Shown here: positions 16,892 to 26,838 of the stretch, in pieces | How the letters are laid out: every line of letters begins with the position of its first letter | How positions within the stretch are numbered: position 1 is the first letter of the stretch | Assembly (NCBI GenBank): GCA_018674655.1 | Contig: JABGZQ010000058.1 | Location: 1 to 34,745, forward strand | DNA: 34,745 bases | Direction of reading: 5' to 3' | Source: Fidelibacterota bacterium | GTDB lineage: Bacteria > Fidelibacterota > Marinisomatia > Marinisomatales > TCS55 | Notes under the pieces: model-generated | The model's input: only the letters and a program-made list of their open reading frames with translations | Told to the model about the DNA's origin: nothing | Database searches by the model: none | Translations under genes and position numbers: made by a program

Positions 16892-19870
16892 ATGTCAGAT
16901 TTAATTAAACAATATTATATGAGTTATGAAGATCATGCCTGTGATCAGGAGTGTTCTGTTTCAGATTTGCCACCTGCAGAAGAAGTCGCTAAAACGAGCG
17001 ATGTTACGCGCCGTAGTTTTTTGAAAACTACCGGTTTTTCTTTTGCAGCTCTAATGACAGCATGCAGCAAAACACCTGTCCAAAAAGCGATTCCATTTTT
17101 AATACAACCCGAGGAAGTGTTGCCAGGGAAAGCCACTTGGTATGCATCTACCAGTTTTGCGTGTGAAGCTGGATGTAGTGTTCACGTTAAAAACCGTGAT
17201 GGTCGCCCCATCAAACTGGAAGGAAACCCTCATCACCCTATTACACAGGGCGGTCTGTGTTCTCAATGTCAGGCAAGCCTGCTTGAACTTTATGATTCTA
17301 CTCGTTTATTTGATCCGGTATTATACAGGCAAAGTTCGACTTGGGATGCAGTCGATAGTCATGTGGTTAAAGAACTCAGAAAAATTAAAGGAAAGGAGAA
17401 AGAAATTGTTTTGCTAACAGGAACAGTTTCAAGCCCATCGCTTAATTTTGCAATCAAAAAGTTTAAGAAAAAATTCAAGACTGTTTCCCATGTTCAAATG
17501 GATGAAATTTCTTATGGTGCTATTTTGGATGCACATAAACAGAATTATGGTAAACGAATCTTGCCCAAATACCGTTTTGACAAAGCAGATTTAATTGTCA
17601 GTATTGATGCAGATTTTTTGGGTTCATGGGTTTCACCGATACAATTCACAAAAGATTTCCGGAAGAATAGAGATCTAAATGCGAAACATATATCTAAATT
17701 GATCCAAGTGGAATCCAGAATGTCCATTACCGGTGGAAAAGCTGATGAGCGGATTGCGCTTTCACCGTCAGAAATGGTTCTATTTGTAAAAGACTTGGAT
17801 GCCTTTATTCGCGGGAAAAAAGGGTCGAATGCCAAAGCAAAAGAATTGGCAAAAGCATTGAAACATCATCAGGGCAAATCACTGGTCGTTTCCGGAATCA
17901 ACGATATTAATGTGCAATTATTGATTAATCGGATCAACCATACATTGAGAAATGTGGGCCGAACTTTAGATATACAAAAACCAAGCAAACAATTTGCAGG
18001 ATCAGATTCTGATGTTCAATCATTATTTCAAAAAATGAAAAATGGTTCGGTAGGCGCATTGCTTGTTGCTGATGTTAATCCTATTTATGCCTTGCCGAAT
18101 GGTATTGAATTTGGATCTGCGATGGATTCATTAGATTTGACAGTTTCATTTTCGGATAAGAATAATGAAACAACAGAACATTGTAAGGTTATTGCGCCAC
18201 AACTGCATGGTCTTGAATCTTGGAATGATAGTGAACAAGTTTCCGGTCTTTTATCTATGACTCAGCCAGTAATTCATCCATTTGGGAAAAATCGATCAAT
18301 TCGAAAATCTATTTCATCTTGGTCTGGCATTCAAACTGACGAACGAGATTTAGTTCGTAATTATTGGAAGAAGATATTTCAATCCCGTGTAAAAAGTGGA
18401 AAAACATTCGCACGCTTTTGGAATGAATTAGTTCATGATGGATTTGCAAAAATTTCCCCAGAAAAATTAAACCTTACCACTTTTCAAAATAGAAAACCCA
18501 ATCTATCAACATCAAAGATTGATGGTTTAGAATTGGTTCTATTCTCCTCATCGCAATTGGGAAATGGTCGCCATGCTGAAAACCCATGGTTACAAGAATT
18601 GCCTGATCCTATTACAAAAGTTACTTGGGATAATACAGCATCACTTTCGCCAAAAACGGCAGAAAAATATAATTTAAAAAAAGGTGATATCATTCAAGTG
18701 AAATCCAATGGATCTTCAATGGATTTGCCAGTCTTACTTCAACCGGGACAGCGGAATAATACCATAGCCATAGCGTTGGGATATGGCCGAAAGGGTACAG
18801 AAAGATTTCATGAAGTTGGGCCGGATTGGCTAGAAAAAAAGTCAACGGTTGCTAAAGGGGAAACGGTCGGTACGAATGCGTCGCCTTTCATCTCCGAAAC
18901 AAATGGATTCCAATATTCAGGCATGGTGGCGACGATTTCTAAAGTAGGTGAATCCTATGATTTAGCCATGACCCAGACGTATCATACGTTATCCAACCCA
19001 GAGAATACATCCCCAGCCATTATGCCCGTACGTCCATTTGTTCAGGAAACAACATTTGAAGAATATAAAAAAGATCCATCTTCGGGTAAACATCACGGAC
19101 ATCCTGTTACGACAATGTGGAAAGACGATCACCCTTACGATGGACATCACTGGGGCATGGCTTTCGATTTATCCGCTTGCACTGGATGCTCCTCTTGTAT
19201 CATCGGTTGTCAGGTAGAAAACAATGTTCCTGTCGTGGGAAAGGATGAGGTACATAGAAAACGAGATATGGCATGGCTCAGATTAGATCGATATTATTCT
19301 GGAGAAGGTGAAGATATTGATGTATCCTTCCAAGCCATGATGTGTCAGCATTGTGATAATGCTCCTTGTGAGCCGGTTTGTCCAGTTTTAGCGACGGTTC
19401 ACAGTTCCGAGGGGTTGAATCAACAAGTATATAATCGCTGTGTTGGGACTCGATTCTGTGCCAATAACTGCCCTTATAAAGTTCGGCGGTTTAACTGGTT
19501 TGAATATGCCCGTGAAGATGTTATGGAAAATATGGTATTAAACCCGGATGTAACGGTACGATCCCGTGGGGTCATGGAAAAATGTTCTATGTGTGTCCAG
19601 CGGATTCAAGAAGCAAAATTTGAAGCAAAACGATTAGGTATTCCTTTGAAAGATGGGAATATTAAACTCGCTTGTGAACAATCTTGTCCCGCGGATGCGA
19701 TTACATTTGGAGATTTAAATGATCCAGAGAGCAGGATTTCAAAAATAAATAAGGACGAAAGACATTACCACGTATTGGAAGATTTAAATGTATTGCCGAC
19801 TGTGGGTTATTTAACCCAAGTAAAGAATAGAGATAAAAGTGATCAGACAAGTGGGGGACATCATGGCTGA
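16892..19870 (+). CDS. actB: Alternative complex III subunit B (molybdopterin-like plus four-cluster domain)
   Basis: A 992-residue periplasmic ACIII subunit, a fusion of a molybdoenzyme-like domain (B1) and a four-cluster ferredoxin-like domain (B2). The start is placed at the ATG at 16892 (MSDLIKQYY) because the frame further upstream lies inside actA and starts with a non-ATG codon. A twin-arginine motif TRRSFLK (about 39-45), hydrophobic run and LMTAC follow, suggesting Tat export and possible lipidation at Cys58. Cysteine groups [37 protein letters not shown] and CSMCVQRI with a distal CEQSCP build B2. B1 of known ACIII binds no molybdenum; this is assumed here. Confidence 0.93.
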   Translation: MSDLIKQYYMSYEDHACDQECSVSDLPPAEEVAKTSDVTRRSFLKTTGFSFAALMTACSKTPVQKAIPFLIQPEEVLPGKATWYASTSFACEAGCSVHVKNRDGRPIKLEGNPHHPITQGGLCSQCQASLLELYDSTRLFDPVLYRQSSTWDAVDSHVVKELRKIKGKEKEIVLLTGTVSSPSLNFAIKKFKKKFKTVSHVQMDEISYGAILDAHKQNYGKRILPKYRFDKADLIVSIDADFLGSWVSPIQFTKDFRKNRDLNAKHISKLIQVESRMSITGGKADERIALSPSEMVLFVKDLDAFIRGKKGSNAKAKELAKALKHHQGKSLVVSGINDINVQLLINRINHTLRNVGRTLDIQKPSKQFAGSDSDVQSLFQKMKNGSVGALLVADVNPIYALPNGIEFGSAMDSLDLTVSFSDKNNETTEHCKVIAPQLHGLESWNDSEQVSGLLSMTQPVIHPFGKNRSIRKSISSWSGIQTDERDLVRNYWKKIFQSRVKSGKTFARFWNELVHDGFAKISPEKLNLTTFQNRKPNLSTSKIDGLELVLFSSSQLGNGRHAENPWLQELPDPITKVTWDNTASLSPKTAEKYNLKKGDIIQVKSNGSSMDLPVLLQPGQRNNTIAIALGYGRKGTERFHEVGPDWLEKKSTVAKGETVGTNASPFISETNGFQYSGMVATISKVGESYDLAMTQTYHTLSNPENTSPAIMPVRPFVQETTFEEYKKDPSSGKHHGHPVTTMWKDDHPYDGHHWGMAFDLSACTGCSSCIIGCQVENNVPVVGKDEVHRKRDMAWLRLDRYYSGEGEDIDVSFQAMMCQHCDNAPCEPVCPVLATVHSSEGLNQQVYNRCVGTRFCANNCPYKVRRFNWFEYAREDVMENMVLNPDVTVRSRGVMEKCSMCVQRIQEAKFEAKRLGIPLKDGNIKLACEQSCPADAITFGDLNDPESRISKINKDERHYHVLEDLNVLPTVGYLTQVKNRDKSDQTSGGHHG

Positions 19871-21230
19871 TCATCAAACATCTATCCGGGAACCCCAAAT
19901 TCATGGAAATAAAAACCTTAATGATGTTACAAATGAAGTGTGTAACATTATGGATCGGAAGCCCACTTGGCTTTGGTGGCTGGGGATAACCCTATCTTTA
20001 AGTGCACTAACCTTGGGCATTGTATCTGTTTCTTACCAGATTGCGACAGGTATTGGAACATGGGGTTTGAATAAAACAGTTGGGTGGGCTTTTGATATTA
20101 CTAATTTTGTATTTTGGGTGGGTATTGGTCATGCGGGTACATTGATATCTGCAATTTTATTTTTATTTAGACAAAAGTGGCGGACATCTATTAATCGCTC
20201 GGCAGAGGCCATGACTATTTTTGCTGTTATGTGTGCCGGTTTATTCCCCATTATTCATATGGGTCGCCCATGGTTGGCTTATTGGATGTTTCCCTATCCA
20301 AATTTCCGTGGTCCTTTGTGGATAAATTTTCGTTCACCCTTGGCGTGGGATGTATTTGCAATTGGAACCTATTTGATCATATCCGCAACTTTCTGGTATT
20401 TTGGAATGATTCCAGATTTAGCGACAGTTCGTGATCGGGCAAAAAATAAAATAAAAAAATTCATTTTTGGCGCTTTGAGTCTCGGATGGAATGGAAGCTA
20501 TCGTGTTTGGCATCGTTATGAAACAGTATATGCATTGCTTGCAGGGTTGGCGACGCCATTGGTTGTATCTGTTCATACAGTGGTTAGTTTTGACTTTGCC
20601 ACCTCATCGATTCCAGGATGGCATACGACTACTTTCCCGCCCTATTTCGTAGCTGGTGCAGTTTTTAGTGGTTTCGCGATGGTGCTTACCTTAATGATAA
20701 TTGCAAGAAAAACATTAAAATTAGAGGAATACATTACACTTAATCATATTGAAAATATGACAAAGGTCATTATTGTGACCGGTGGAATTGTAACGGCATC
20801 TTATGCTACAGAATTTTTCATTGCCTGGTATTCTGGTAATGGCTTTGAACAATTTGTATTTCTAAATAGAGCATTAGGACCCTTTGCCTGGGCGTATTGG
20901 ATTATGGTTGGCTGTAACCTCATTACACCTCAGTTTTTTTGGTTTCGCTCAATTCGACGGAATGTAATCATTGTTTTTATCCTATCCATTTTTGTGAATA
21001 TCGGCATGTGGTTTGAAAGATTTGTCATTATTGTAACTTCACTACACAGAGATTTTTTACCGTCGGCTTGGTCTATGTATGCTCCCACATGGGTAGAGAT
21101 TGGAACTTTAATAGGAAGTTTCGGATTATTTTTCACTTTATTCCTTTTGTTTATTCGTACGATGCCCATGATTTCAATGGGCGAAGTCAAATCTGTATTA
21201 CATTTTCGCGGTAAAGGAAAAGAAACATAA
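19863..21230 (+). CDS. actC: Alternative complex III subunit C, NrfD-like quinol-binding membrane protein
   Basis: A 455-residue NrfD/PsrC-family integral membrane protein with about ten helices, carrying the quinol site of ACIII. The ATG at 19863 is chosen because a GGGGG run lies 5 bases upstream and the protein then begins MADHQTS. A GTG at 19839 in frame is less likely. Family phrases include [20 protein letters not shown] and [14 protein letters not shown], with the conserved His near the periplasmic side. It overlaps the actB stop by 8 bases and the actD start by one base. Confidence 0.93.
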   Translation: MADHQTSIREPQIHGNKNLNDVTNEVCNIMDRKPTWLWWLGITLSLSALTLGIVSVSYQIATGIGTWGLNKTVGWAFDITNFVFWVGIGHAGTLISAILFLFRQKWRTSINRSAEAMTIFAVMCAGLFPIIHMGRPWLAYWMFPYPNFRGPLWINFRSPLAWDVFAIGTYLIISATFWYFGMIPDLATVRDRAKNKIKKFIFGALSLGWNGSYRVWHRYETVYALLAGLATPLVVSVHTVVSFDFATSSIPGWHTTTFPPYFVAGAVFSGFAMVLTLMIIARKTLKLEEYITLNHIENMTKVIIVTGGIVTASYATEFFIAWYSGNGFEQFVFLNRALGPFAWAYWIMVGCNLITPQFFWFRSIRRNVIIVFILSIFVNIGMWFERFVIIVTSLHRDFLPSAWSMYAPTWVEIGTLIGSFGLFFTLFLLFIRTMPMISMGEVKSVLHFRGKGKET

Positions 21231-21736
21231 TGGAAAAGTTATTAATTGCCGAATTTCAAAATGAATACGATTTAGTCGATTCCGTAAAGGCTGTTCGTGC
21301 TGCTGATATAGATGTGATAGATGCCTATACACCTTATGCTGTACATGGGTTGGATAAAGCAATGGATCTCAAGCCTTCGAGACTCACTCAAATTTGTTTT
21401 ACATTTGCCTTTATTGGATTGCTGGTAGGTGTATTGGGACAATACTGGGTTTCAGCTGTGAATTGGCCCATTAACATTGGGGGGCGACCATGGAATTCTT
21501 TGCCAGCTTTTATGCCAGTCGCTTTTGAGGTTATTATTTTATTTGCGGGCTTAGGAACCGTATTTAGTTTTTTTGCATGGCGTAGGGTGAAACATGGAAA
21601 ACCAGGACTTCAGCCATCTCTCAGAGCAACAAATGATCGGTTTTATATTGTAATGAAACAGGGACAACACAGGAAATCAGCAACATCTGTAACAGAAATT
21701 GTAACAGCACATCATGGCAAAATGGTGGAAAACTGA
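21230..21736 (+). CDS. actD: Alternative complex III subunit D
   Basis: A 168-residue membrane subunit typical of ACIII. It has a soluble N-terminal ferredoxin-fold-like part (LLIAEFQNEYDLVDSVKAVR, and DAYTPYAVHGLD) followed by two membrane helices (about 57-77 and 99-120). No cofactor motif is expected. The family phrase 'TPYAVHGLDKAM' and the position between actC and actE identify it. The start overlaps the actC stop by one base. Confidence 0.9.
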   Translation: MEKLLIAEFQNEYDLVDSVKAVRAADIDVIDAYTPYAVHGLDKAMDLKPSRLTQICFTFAFIGLLVGVLGQYWVSAVNWPINIGGRPWNSLPAFMPVAFEVIILFAGLGTVFSFFAWRRVKHGKPGLQPSLRATNDRFYIVMKQGQHRKSATSVTEIVTAHHGKMVEN

Positions 21737-21737
21737 T

Positions 21738-22289
21738 ATGAATACTAAGACTATCATTTATTTTATTTTAACTGTGTTGGCTATCTACTTGGTTGGGCAA
21801 ACAATATCTTCTGATCGTGGCGAACCTAATTCTGAATTTATTCCAGAAATGGTTCATTCTATTGCTTATGATGCATTTGCCCCCAACCCCAATGCCAGTG
21901 ATGGTAAAACACTTCAGTTTCCCCCGATAGGAACCATTGCAATTGGGTTTATGCCGGAGTATCCTGATGGGGAACTTACCCGAGAAAATGCCGGTACTGT
22001 ATTGAAAAATCCATTTATCATGGATAATGCAGACTTATCTCGCGGTGCCGATGTTTATGCAACATTTTGCCAGACATGTCATGGGCTAAATGGAGATGGA
22101 GATGGACCTGTTACGAAAAGGGGTGTGCCACCCCCACCTTCGCTCAAAACAGATAAAGTTAGAAAAATGAAAGATGGTGATATTTACTATTTGATATCCC
22201 ATGGTATCGGAAATATGCCGCCATATAGGTCCCAAGTAAAACGAAATGATCGATGGTTGGTCACTCATTTTATTAGAACGTTGAAATAG
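21738..22289 (+). CDS. actE: Alternative complex III subunit E, monohaem cytochrome c
   Basis: A 183-residue cytochrome c. The start at 21738 (MNTKTIIYFI) lies one base after the actD stop; an in-frame ATG at 21714 would add eight residues inside actD. One N-terminal hydrophobic segment (about 5-20) lacks a lipobox cysteine, so it is likely an uncleaved anchor. The haem site is CQTCH (111-115) with distal Met160 in GNMPPY. The pattern 'CxxCHGxxGDGDGP' is typical of ACIII subunit E and of terminal electron-exit cytochromes. Confidence 0.92.
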   Translation: MNTKTIIYFILTVLAIYLVGQTISSDRGEPNSEFIPEMVHSIAYDAFAPNPNASDGKTLQFPPIGTIAIGFMPEYPDGELTRENAGTVLKNPFIMDNADLSRGADVYATFCQTCHGLNGDGDGPVTKRGVPPPPSLKTDKVRKMKDGDIYYLISHGIGNMPPYRSQVKRNDRWLVTHFIRTLK

Positions 22290-22291
22290 AT

Positions 22292-23455
22292 ATGAATGAA
22301 AAGAATTTTATTATAGATCCATCATTATTTAAGAAATTAACCATGGCTACAGCCGTTGGTCTGATAACAATTATCATTGGTGTATTTGCTTCAGAACGAA
22401 TTTGGCCTAATATATTATTGGCAGCAAACTATATCACAGGGATTGGTTTTACAGGTATGTTATTTGTAGCGATTCTATATGTCAGTAATGCTGGTTGGGG
22501 TGTGGCGATTCGCCGAATACCTGAAGCCATGTTTTCGGCATTATCTGTTGGGTTTATCCTAATGCTTCTTGTGCTACTTGGCGTACACCATTTATATGAG
22601 TGGTCCCATCCGGGGGTGATGGTGAACGATCCCATACTTCAAGGAAAAGAACCATGGTTAAATCTCCCCAGTTTTATTCTACGAGTGCCCATTTATTTTG
22701 GTATATGGTTTTTATTAGGGAAGCCCATATTAAATCATTCAAGGAAGCAGGATGAGAGTGGTGATCCTGAACATAAACAAAAAAGTATCCGATGGTCTGC
22801 GGCTTGGTTATATATTGGTGGAATTGCTTTTATTATTTCCAGCTTCGATTGGATTATGTCTATAGAGCCCCATTGGTATAGTACTATTTTTGGATTATAT
22901 AATTTTTCCGGCGTTTTCAACTCAGGTTTAGCATTCATGATTATACTACTCATTTATCTCAGAAGAATTGGGTATATAAAAGTGTTGAAAAACGATCACC
23001 TTTATGAGTTGGCTCGTTATTTGTTCGCATTTACCACATTCTGGGTTTATATCTGGTTTTCTCAGCATATGCTCATTTGGTATGCAAACATTCCAGAAGA
23101 AACAGGCTATTATTTAAAACGTCATGCTGGTGCATTCGGTGTATTGACAGTAATTAATATATTGATGAACTGGCTGATCCCATTTACGATTCTTCTATTT
23201 AGGAAATCAAAACGAACGGAAAAACCGCTTTTGATTGCATCTTCTATTGTATTAATTGGTCATTGGACCGATTTATATTTAATGATATTTCCACCCTTGA
23301 TCGGTGAAACACCAATCTTTGGTTTGTTAGAAATTGGTGTGGTAATTGGCATAATGGGAGTCACATTGTGGGTGGTTCTCCGTTCCTTATCAAAATGGAA
23401 CCTGGTGCCCATAAAAGATCCGTATTTAGAAGAAAGTATACATTTGCATACTTAA
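22292..23455 (+). CDS. actF: Alternative complex III subunit F, NrfD-related membrane protein
   Basis: A 387-residue polytopic membrane protein, the second NrfD-type subunit of ACIII and partner of ActC. About ten helices are visible, with family phrases ISSFDWIMSIEPHWYSTIFG and FWVYIWFSQHMLIWYANIPEETGYY. It begins 2 bases after actE. This is the last act gene, and no GC-rich terminator was seen before the porin gene 60 bases downstream, so read-through is possible. Confidence 0.92.
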   Translation: MNEKNFIIDPSLFKKLTMATAVGLITIIIGVFASERIWPNILLAANYITGIGFTGMLFVAILYVSNAGWGVAIRRIPEAMFSALSVGFILMLLVLLGVHHLYEWSHPGVMVNDPILQGKEPWLNLPSFILRVPIYFGIWFLLGKPILNHSRKQDESGDPEHKQKSIRWSAAWLYIGGIAFIISSFDWIMSIEPHWYSTIFGLYNFSGVFNSGLAFMIILLIYLRRIGYIKVLKNDHLYELARYLFAFTTFWVYIWFSQHMLIWYANIPEETGYYLKRHAGAFGVLTVINILMNWLIPFTILLFRKSKRTEKPLLIASSIVLIGHWTDLYLMIFPPLIGETPIFGLLEIGVVIGIMGVTLWVVLRSLSKWNLVPIKDPYLEESIHLHT

Positions 23456-23515
23456 ATTTCTCTTAAATCCCTTTATATATTAATAATAATAATAATCAAG
23501 GCATAGGAGCTCATT

Positions 23516-24658
23516 ATGTTAAAACAATTAATTGTTATAGTTGGAATAATTGGTGTTTTAGTTGCGGAATCCAATCCATTAAAATATTCGGGACAAGTCC
23601 GTCAACGATATGAAATGGTGAATAAGGACTTTTCGGATACAACTGGATTCAATAATAAGAATTATCTTCGCACACGGTTTGCGGTTACATACAAAAGTGA
23701 GGATGTAATGACATTCGTTCAACTGCAGGATGCCAGAATATTTGGAACTGAAACAAGTACATTAAAAGATGGTACGGCTGATGCTTTAGATGTGCATCAG
23801 GCATATTTTAAACTCAATCATTTGTTTAGAATGCCATTGAGTGCCAAGGTTGGCCGTTTCGAAGTTGTCTATGGTCCACAGAGGCTTATTGGGTCGGTTG
23901 AGTGGCATAATATTGGCCGCAGTTTTGACGGTGTTGTTTTTAATTATACAACCAAATTTGCTAATGTGGATTTTTTCAACTACAAACAAGTTGAAGCAGG
24001 TACAATTGAAGATGACGATGATTTTAATGTTCGTGGTGCTTACGCCAATTTGAATTTTATGAAAGGACATCAAACTCAAGCTTTTGCCATCCAAGATAAT
24101 AAACGAATGACCTTAGGTGGCTATGGTAAAGGTGAATTTGGTGGCGTGAATTACGAAGTGGAGTTTGCCATTCAGAATGGGAATGTTTCTGACGATATCA
24201 AAGCGGGTGGTATGATGTATGGTATTAATGCTGGATATAAAATTTCTGGCATGACATTATTAGCAGGTATCGATTATATTTCTGGTGATGACTCTAAAAC
24301 AGGTGAAGTCGATGAAGCTTTTAACACACTTTATGCAACCAACCATAAATACTATGGTTTTATGGATTATTTCTTGAACCTGCCTGTTCATACAGGTGGT
24401 TTAGGCCTTCAGGATATCCATATGAAATTGAGCGGTTTTAAGTTCAGTGGCCATACGGTAAATGTAGCATACCATATGTTTAATGCGGATAAAAGCAGCG
24501 ATACATTCGGAAATGAACTGGATATTACTTTGGTCAAGAAATTTGCTGATAATGTAAAATTTGTGGGTGGTTATTCTATGTTTATGCCGGGAAAATTAAA
24601 GGCAGAAAATGGTGTAAATGGGAATTTTGTCTATTTAATGACTATTGTAAATTTCTAA
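23516..24658 (+). CDS. Outer-membrane beta-barrel porin (alginate-export-like)
   Basis: A 380-residue protein with a signal peptide (hydrophobic 5-17, cleavage near LVA-ES) and alternating beta-strand pattern throughout, ending in an aromatic residue (Phe) as barrels often do. The phrases NYLRTRFAVTYK, FVQLQDARIFG, DALDVHQAYFKL and GRFEVVYGPQRLIG resemble the alginate_exp porin family seen beside respiratory clusters. An AGGAG ribosome site lies 6 bases before the ATG. It probably admits a small anionic solute; nitrate or another electron acceptor is possible from context, but the substrate cannot be read from sequence. Confidence 0.8.
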   Translation: MLKQLIVIVGIIGVLVAESNPLKYSGQVRQRYEMVNKDFSDTTGFNNKNYLRTRFAVTYKSEDVMTFVQLQDARIFGTETSTLKDGTADALDVHQAYFKLNHLFRMPLSAKVGRFEVVYGPQRLIGSVEWHNIGRSFDGVVFNYTTKFANVDFFNYKQVEAGTIEDDDDFNVRGAYANLNFMKGHQTQAFAIQDNKRMTLGGYGKGEFGGVNYEVEFAIQNGNVSDDIKAGGMMYGINAGYKISGMTLLAGIDYISGDDSKTGEVDEAFNTLYATNHKYYGFMDYFLNLPVHTGGLGLQDIHMKLSGFKFSGHTVNVAYHMFNADKSSDTFGNELDITLVKKFADNVKFVGGYSMFMPGKLKAENGVNGNFVYLMTIVNF

Positions 24659-24740
24659 TAGTGAATTAGATAATAATTATAGAAGTAAAGTAGTTAAGAA
24701 TGAAACGTATTAAACAATCTATACTATATTTATTTTAATA

Positions 24741-24757
24741 AAGGAGTAAATAAATTG
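24741..24757 (+). promoter_or_regulatory. Ribosome site that fixes a TTG start
   Basis: AAGGAG at 24741-24746 stands 8 bases before TTG at 24755. No ATG in frame gives the conserved N-terminal helix, so the gene most likely begins with this TTG. Confidence 0.75.
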
Positions 24758-25291
24758 GAACCATTTTATGTGAATTTACCTAACAATCATGTTCTTAAAA
24801 CATTATACTTGGAACATGAAATAATTTTAAAAACTTTAGATGAAATATCTGACTTAAATACAAAAATACAAAAAATTCAAGATCTTGAGTCTGCTATTCC
24901 TCTATTAAGTGAACTTCACCAATTGTCAACAATATTAACAGACTCAGAACCCCATCATCAGCGGGAGGAAGAAGCACTGTTCCCCGTAATGATTGAAAGA
25001 GGAATGGGGGGACCACCTACGGTTATGACCATGGAACATGGTCCGATTCGTGAACTTAAACATAGCCTAAAGGATATTTCGATAAATTATAAAAATGTTA
25101 GTTGGGATGAATTGAAATCAGCCATTAATAAAAATAGTATAGGTCTTTGTCAGATGTTATCTGACCACATTCAAAAGGAAAATCAAATGTGCTACCCCAT
25201 GGCATTACAGGGCATCCCTGAGAAACATGTATGGGATGAGATAAAGAAAAAAGCGGATAAAATTGGGTATTGCAGTTTTACGCCTAAATAA
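24755..25291 (+). CDS. Hemerythrin-like (HHE) protein, first of a pair
   Basis: A 178-residue cytoplasmic helical protein with the HHE di-iron pattern: EHEIILK in helix 1, HHQREEE (HxxxE), MEHGPIR and DHIQKEN. It starts with TTG behind a strong ribosome site. The C-terminus KIGYCSFTP resembles the ends of DUF438/hemerythrin proteins. Such proteins bind O2 or NO, or buffer iron. It lies between the porin and its own paralogue; about 96 AT-rich bases with no clear promoter precede it. Other di-iron repair roles are possible, but it lacks the ScdA Cys-Cys domain. Confidence 0.85.
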   Translation: MEPFYVNLPNNHVLKTLYLEHEIILKTLDEISDLNTKIQKIQDLESAIPLLSELHQLSTILTDSEPHHQREEEALFPVMIERGMGGPPTVMTMEHGPIRELKHSLKDISINYKNVSWDELKSAINKNSIGLCQMLSDHIQKENQMCYPMALQGIPEKHVWDEIKKKADKIGYCSFTPK

Positions 25292-25312
25292 TAATAAATA
25301 TTTTTTGTTATA

Positions 25313-25338
25313 AATATAGGAATATATCATCCTATATT
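25313..25338. repeat. Inverted repeat AATATAGGA-N8-TCCTATATT
   Basis: Perfect 9-base arms (25313-25321 and 25330-25338) with an 8-base loop between the two hemerythrin genes, about 57 bases before the second. AT-rich and without a T-run, it looks more like an operator than a terminator. Confidence 0.5.
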
Positions 25339-25395
25339 CACCATTTATTAAATGGCATTTAAGCTAATAGTCCATTAATTACACTATTACTATAA

Positions 25396-25950
25396 ATGGA
25401 AATATCACTTCAAATAAGAGCTTTTTATGATGCACTCCCTAAGAATCATATGCTTCGGATATTTTTCAATGAACATGAATTAATTCTGGAAATAATGGAG
25501 AAAATGAGGTCCACCAATTCACTATTGCAAAAGACTGACCACAAAGTAGATGCAGATGAACTTATAGATGCTCTATTGATTTGTTCAGAAAGACTATTAG
25601 ATACTGTATCACATCTGGATAGAGAAGAAGTGTTGTATAACGAAATGATTGCGAGAAAAATGGTTGGGCCCCCAAGAGTAATGGCCATGGACCATAAAAT
25701 ATTAATCCGAAATAAAAACTTATTTTACAACACCATGCTGCAACACAATAAAACTGAATGGGACGCCTTTAGATTAAGAGTGAATGATTTATATTTGACA
25801 CTATATTATAAACTTTGGGACCACCTTCAAAAAGAACATGAAGAAATATTCTTTTTAGCCTTTGATTTAATCAAAGACGATAAAACATGGACAGAAATGT
25901 CGGAAGCTTGTGATAAAATAGGCTATGATTTGTTAATCCCGGCTTCATAA
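25396..25950 (+). CDS. Hemerythrin-like (HHE) protein, second of a pair
   Basis: A 184-residue paralogue of the preceding gene, alignable end to end: LPKNHMLRIFFNEHELIL against LPNNHVLKTLYLEHEIIL, MVGPPRVMAMDH against MGGPPTVMTMEH, and WDHLQKEH against SDHIQKEN. Di-iron ligands HLDREE, MDH and DHLQKEH are kept, and it has an additional His in the last motif. There is no Shine-Dalgarno sequence; the start at 25396 is supported by alignment to the first copy. The pair probably arose by tandem duplication and has diverged strongly. Confidence 0.83.
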   Translation: MEISLQIRAFYDALPKNHMLRIFFNEHELILEIMEKMRSTNSLLQKTDHKVDADELIDALLICSERLLDTVSHLDREEVLYNEMIARKMVGPPRVMAMDHKILIRNKNLFYNTMLQHNKTEWDAFRLRVNDLYLTLYYKLWDHLQKEHEEIFFLAFDLIKDDKTWTEMSEACDKIGYDLLIPAS

Positions 25951-26040
25951 ATATACCACAAAATAAAATATTTGTAGGATAATCCGATATTAATACTTTA
26001 GATTATTCTTCACTTATCTTAGTAGTCAAATGGAGTAATA

Positions 26041-26838
26041 ATGGACAAATTTAAGAAATTCTTACCAGGAATATGGTTTCTGGATCCACCCAAAGATATT
26101 TCTCTAGATGGCTATCGGATCGATAATGTCATCCAATATACAGATTTTGTTATCACACTTTATTTTGGAATTGTGGTGGCTGCAATTATCTTTTTTGTTT
26201 GGCGATATAATTCTCGGAAACATCCCCACGCGGTACATGATCATGGGAATCAAAAGAAACATTTATATGTAACTGTTGCCATGGGATTGCTGGTGTTCTT
26301 CTCAATTGACGTGGTGATTGAATCCATGTCATTTAAAGATTTAAAAGAAGCATTTTGGAATTTCCCGAAAGGGAAAGATGTGGTAAGGATAGAAATAATG
26401 CCACAGCAATATGCTTGGAATATTCGGTACCCAGGAGAGGATGATGTTTTTGGTACGGATGATGACATTGTACCACCACAGAATATTTTACATATTCCAG
26501 TCAATACACCCATTGTTGTACAATTAACCACCTACGATGTCATCCATTCCCTTTATCTACCAAACTTTCGATATAAACAAGATGCCACACCGGGAATGGT
26601 AACGGCCATGTGGTTTCAAGCTAAAGAAACGGGGAATTTTGAATTTGCTTGTGCAGAACTTTGTGGTAATAGTCATTTTAAAATGAAGGGGTATTTAACA
26701 GTAGAGTCAAAAGATGAATTTGACAATTGGATCGCTAGTCAAGAACCGGAAGTATCTGAAGATGATGAAGATGATTGGGGTGATGAAGATGAAGGTGTTC
26801 CAACAAAATGGGCATGGCAATGGAAGGAATTAAAATGA
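26041..26838 (+). CDS. coxB: Cytochrome c oxidase subunit II with acidic C-terminal tail
   Basis: A 265-residue subunit II that receives electrons from cytochrome c through the binuclear CuA centre. There are two membrane helices (about 36-54 and 75-93). The CuA ligands are complete: His169, Cys204, Glu206, Cys208, His212 and Met215 (CAELCGNSHFKM). The helices are followed by a GTDDD insert seen in many bacterial homologues. There is no CxxCH, so no fused cytochrome c domain. The tail 237-251 (SEDDEDDWGDEDEG) is strongly acidic and ends in a Trp-rich KWAWQWKELK. The ATG is preceded by GGAG. The stop overlaps the subunit I start (ATGA). Confidence 0.94.
   Translation: MDKFKKFLPGIWFLDPPKDISLDGYRIDNVIQYTDFVITLYFGIVVAAIIFFVWRYNSRKHPHAVHDHGNQKKHLYVTVAMGLLVFFSIDVVIESMSFKDLKEAFWNFPKGKDVVRIEIMPQQYAWNIRYPGEDDVFGTDDDIVPPQNILHIPVNTPIVVQLTTYDVIHSLYLPNFRYKQDATPGMVTAMWFQAKETGNFEFACAELCGNSHFKMKGYLTVESKDEFDNWIASQEPEVSEDDEDDWGDEDEGVPTKWAWQWKELK

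Noticed and set aside
25313-25338. Terminator for the first hemerythrin gene
   Set aside because: The stem is AT-rich and has no T-run after it.
26808-26834. Upstream extension of coxA
   Set aside because: It overlaps coxB and lacks a ribosome site; the ATGA overlap at 26835 has GGAAGG upstream.
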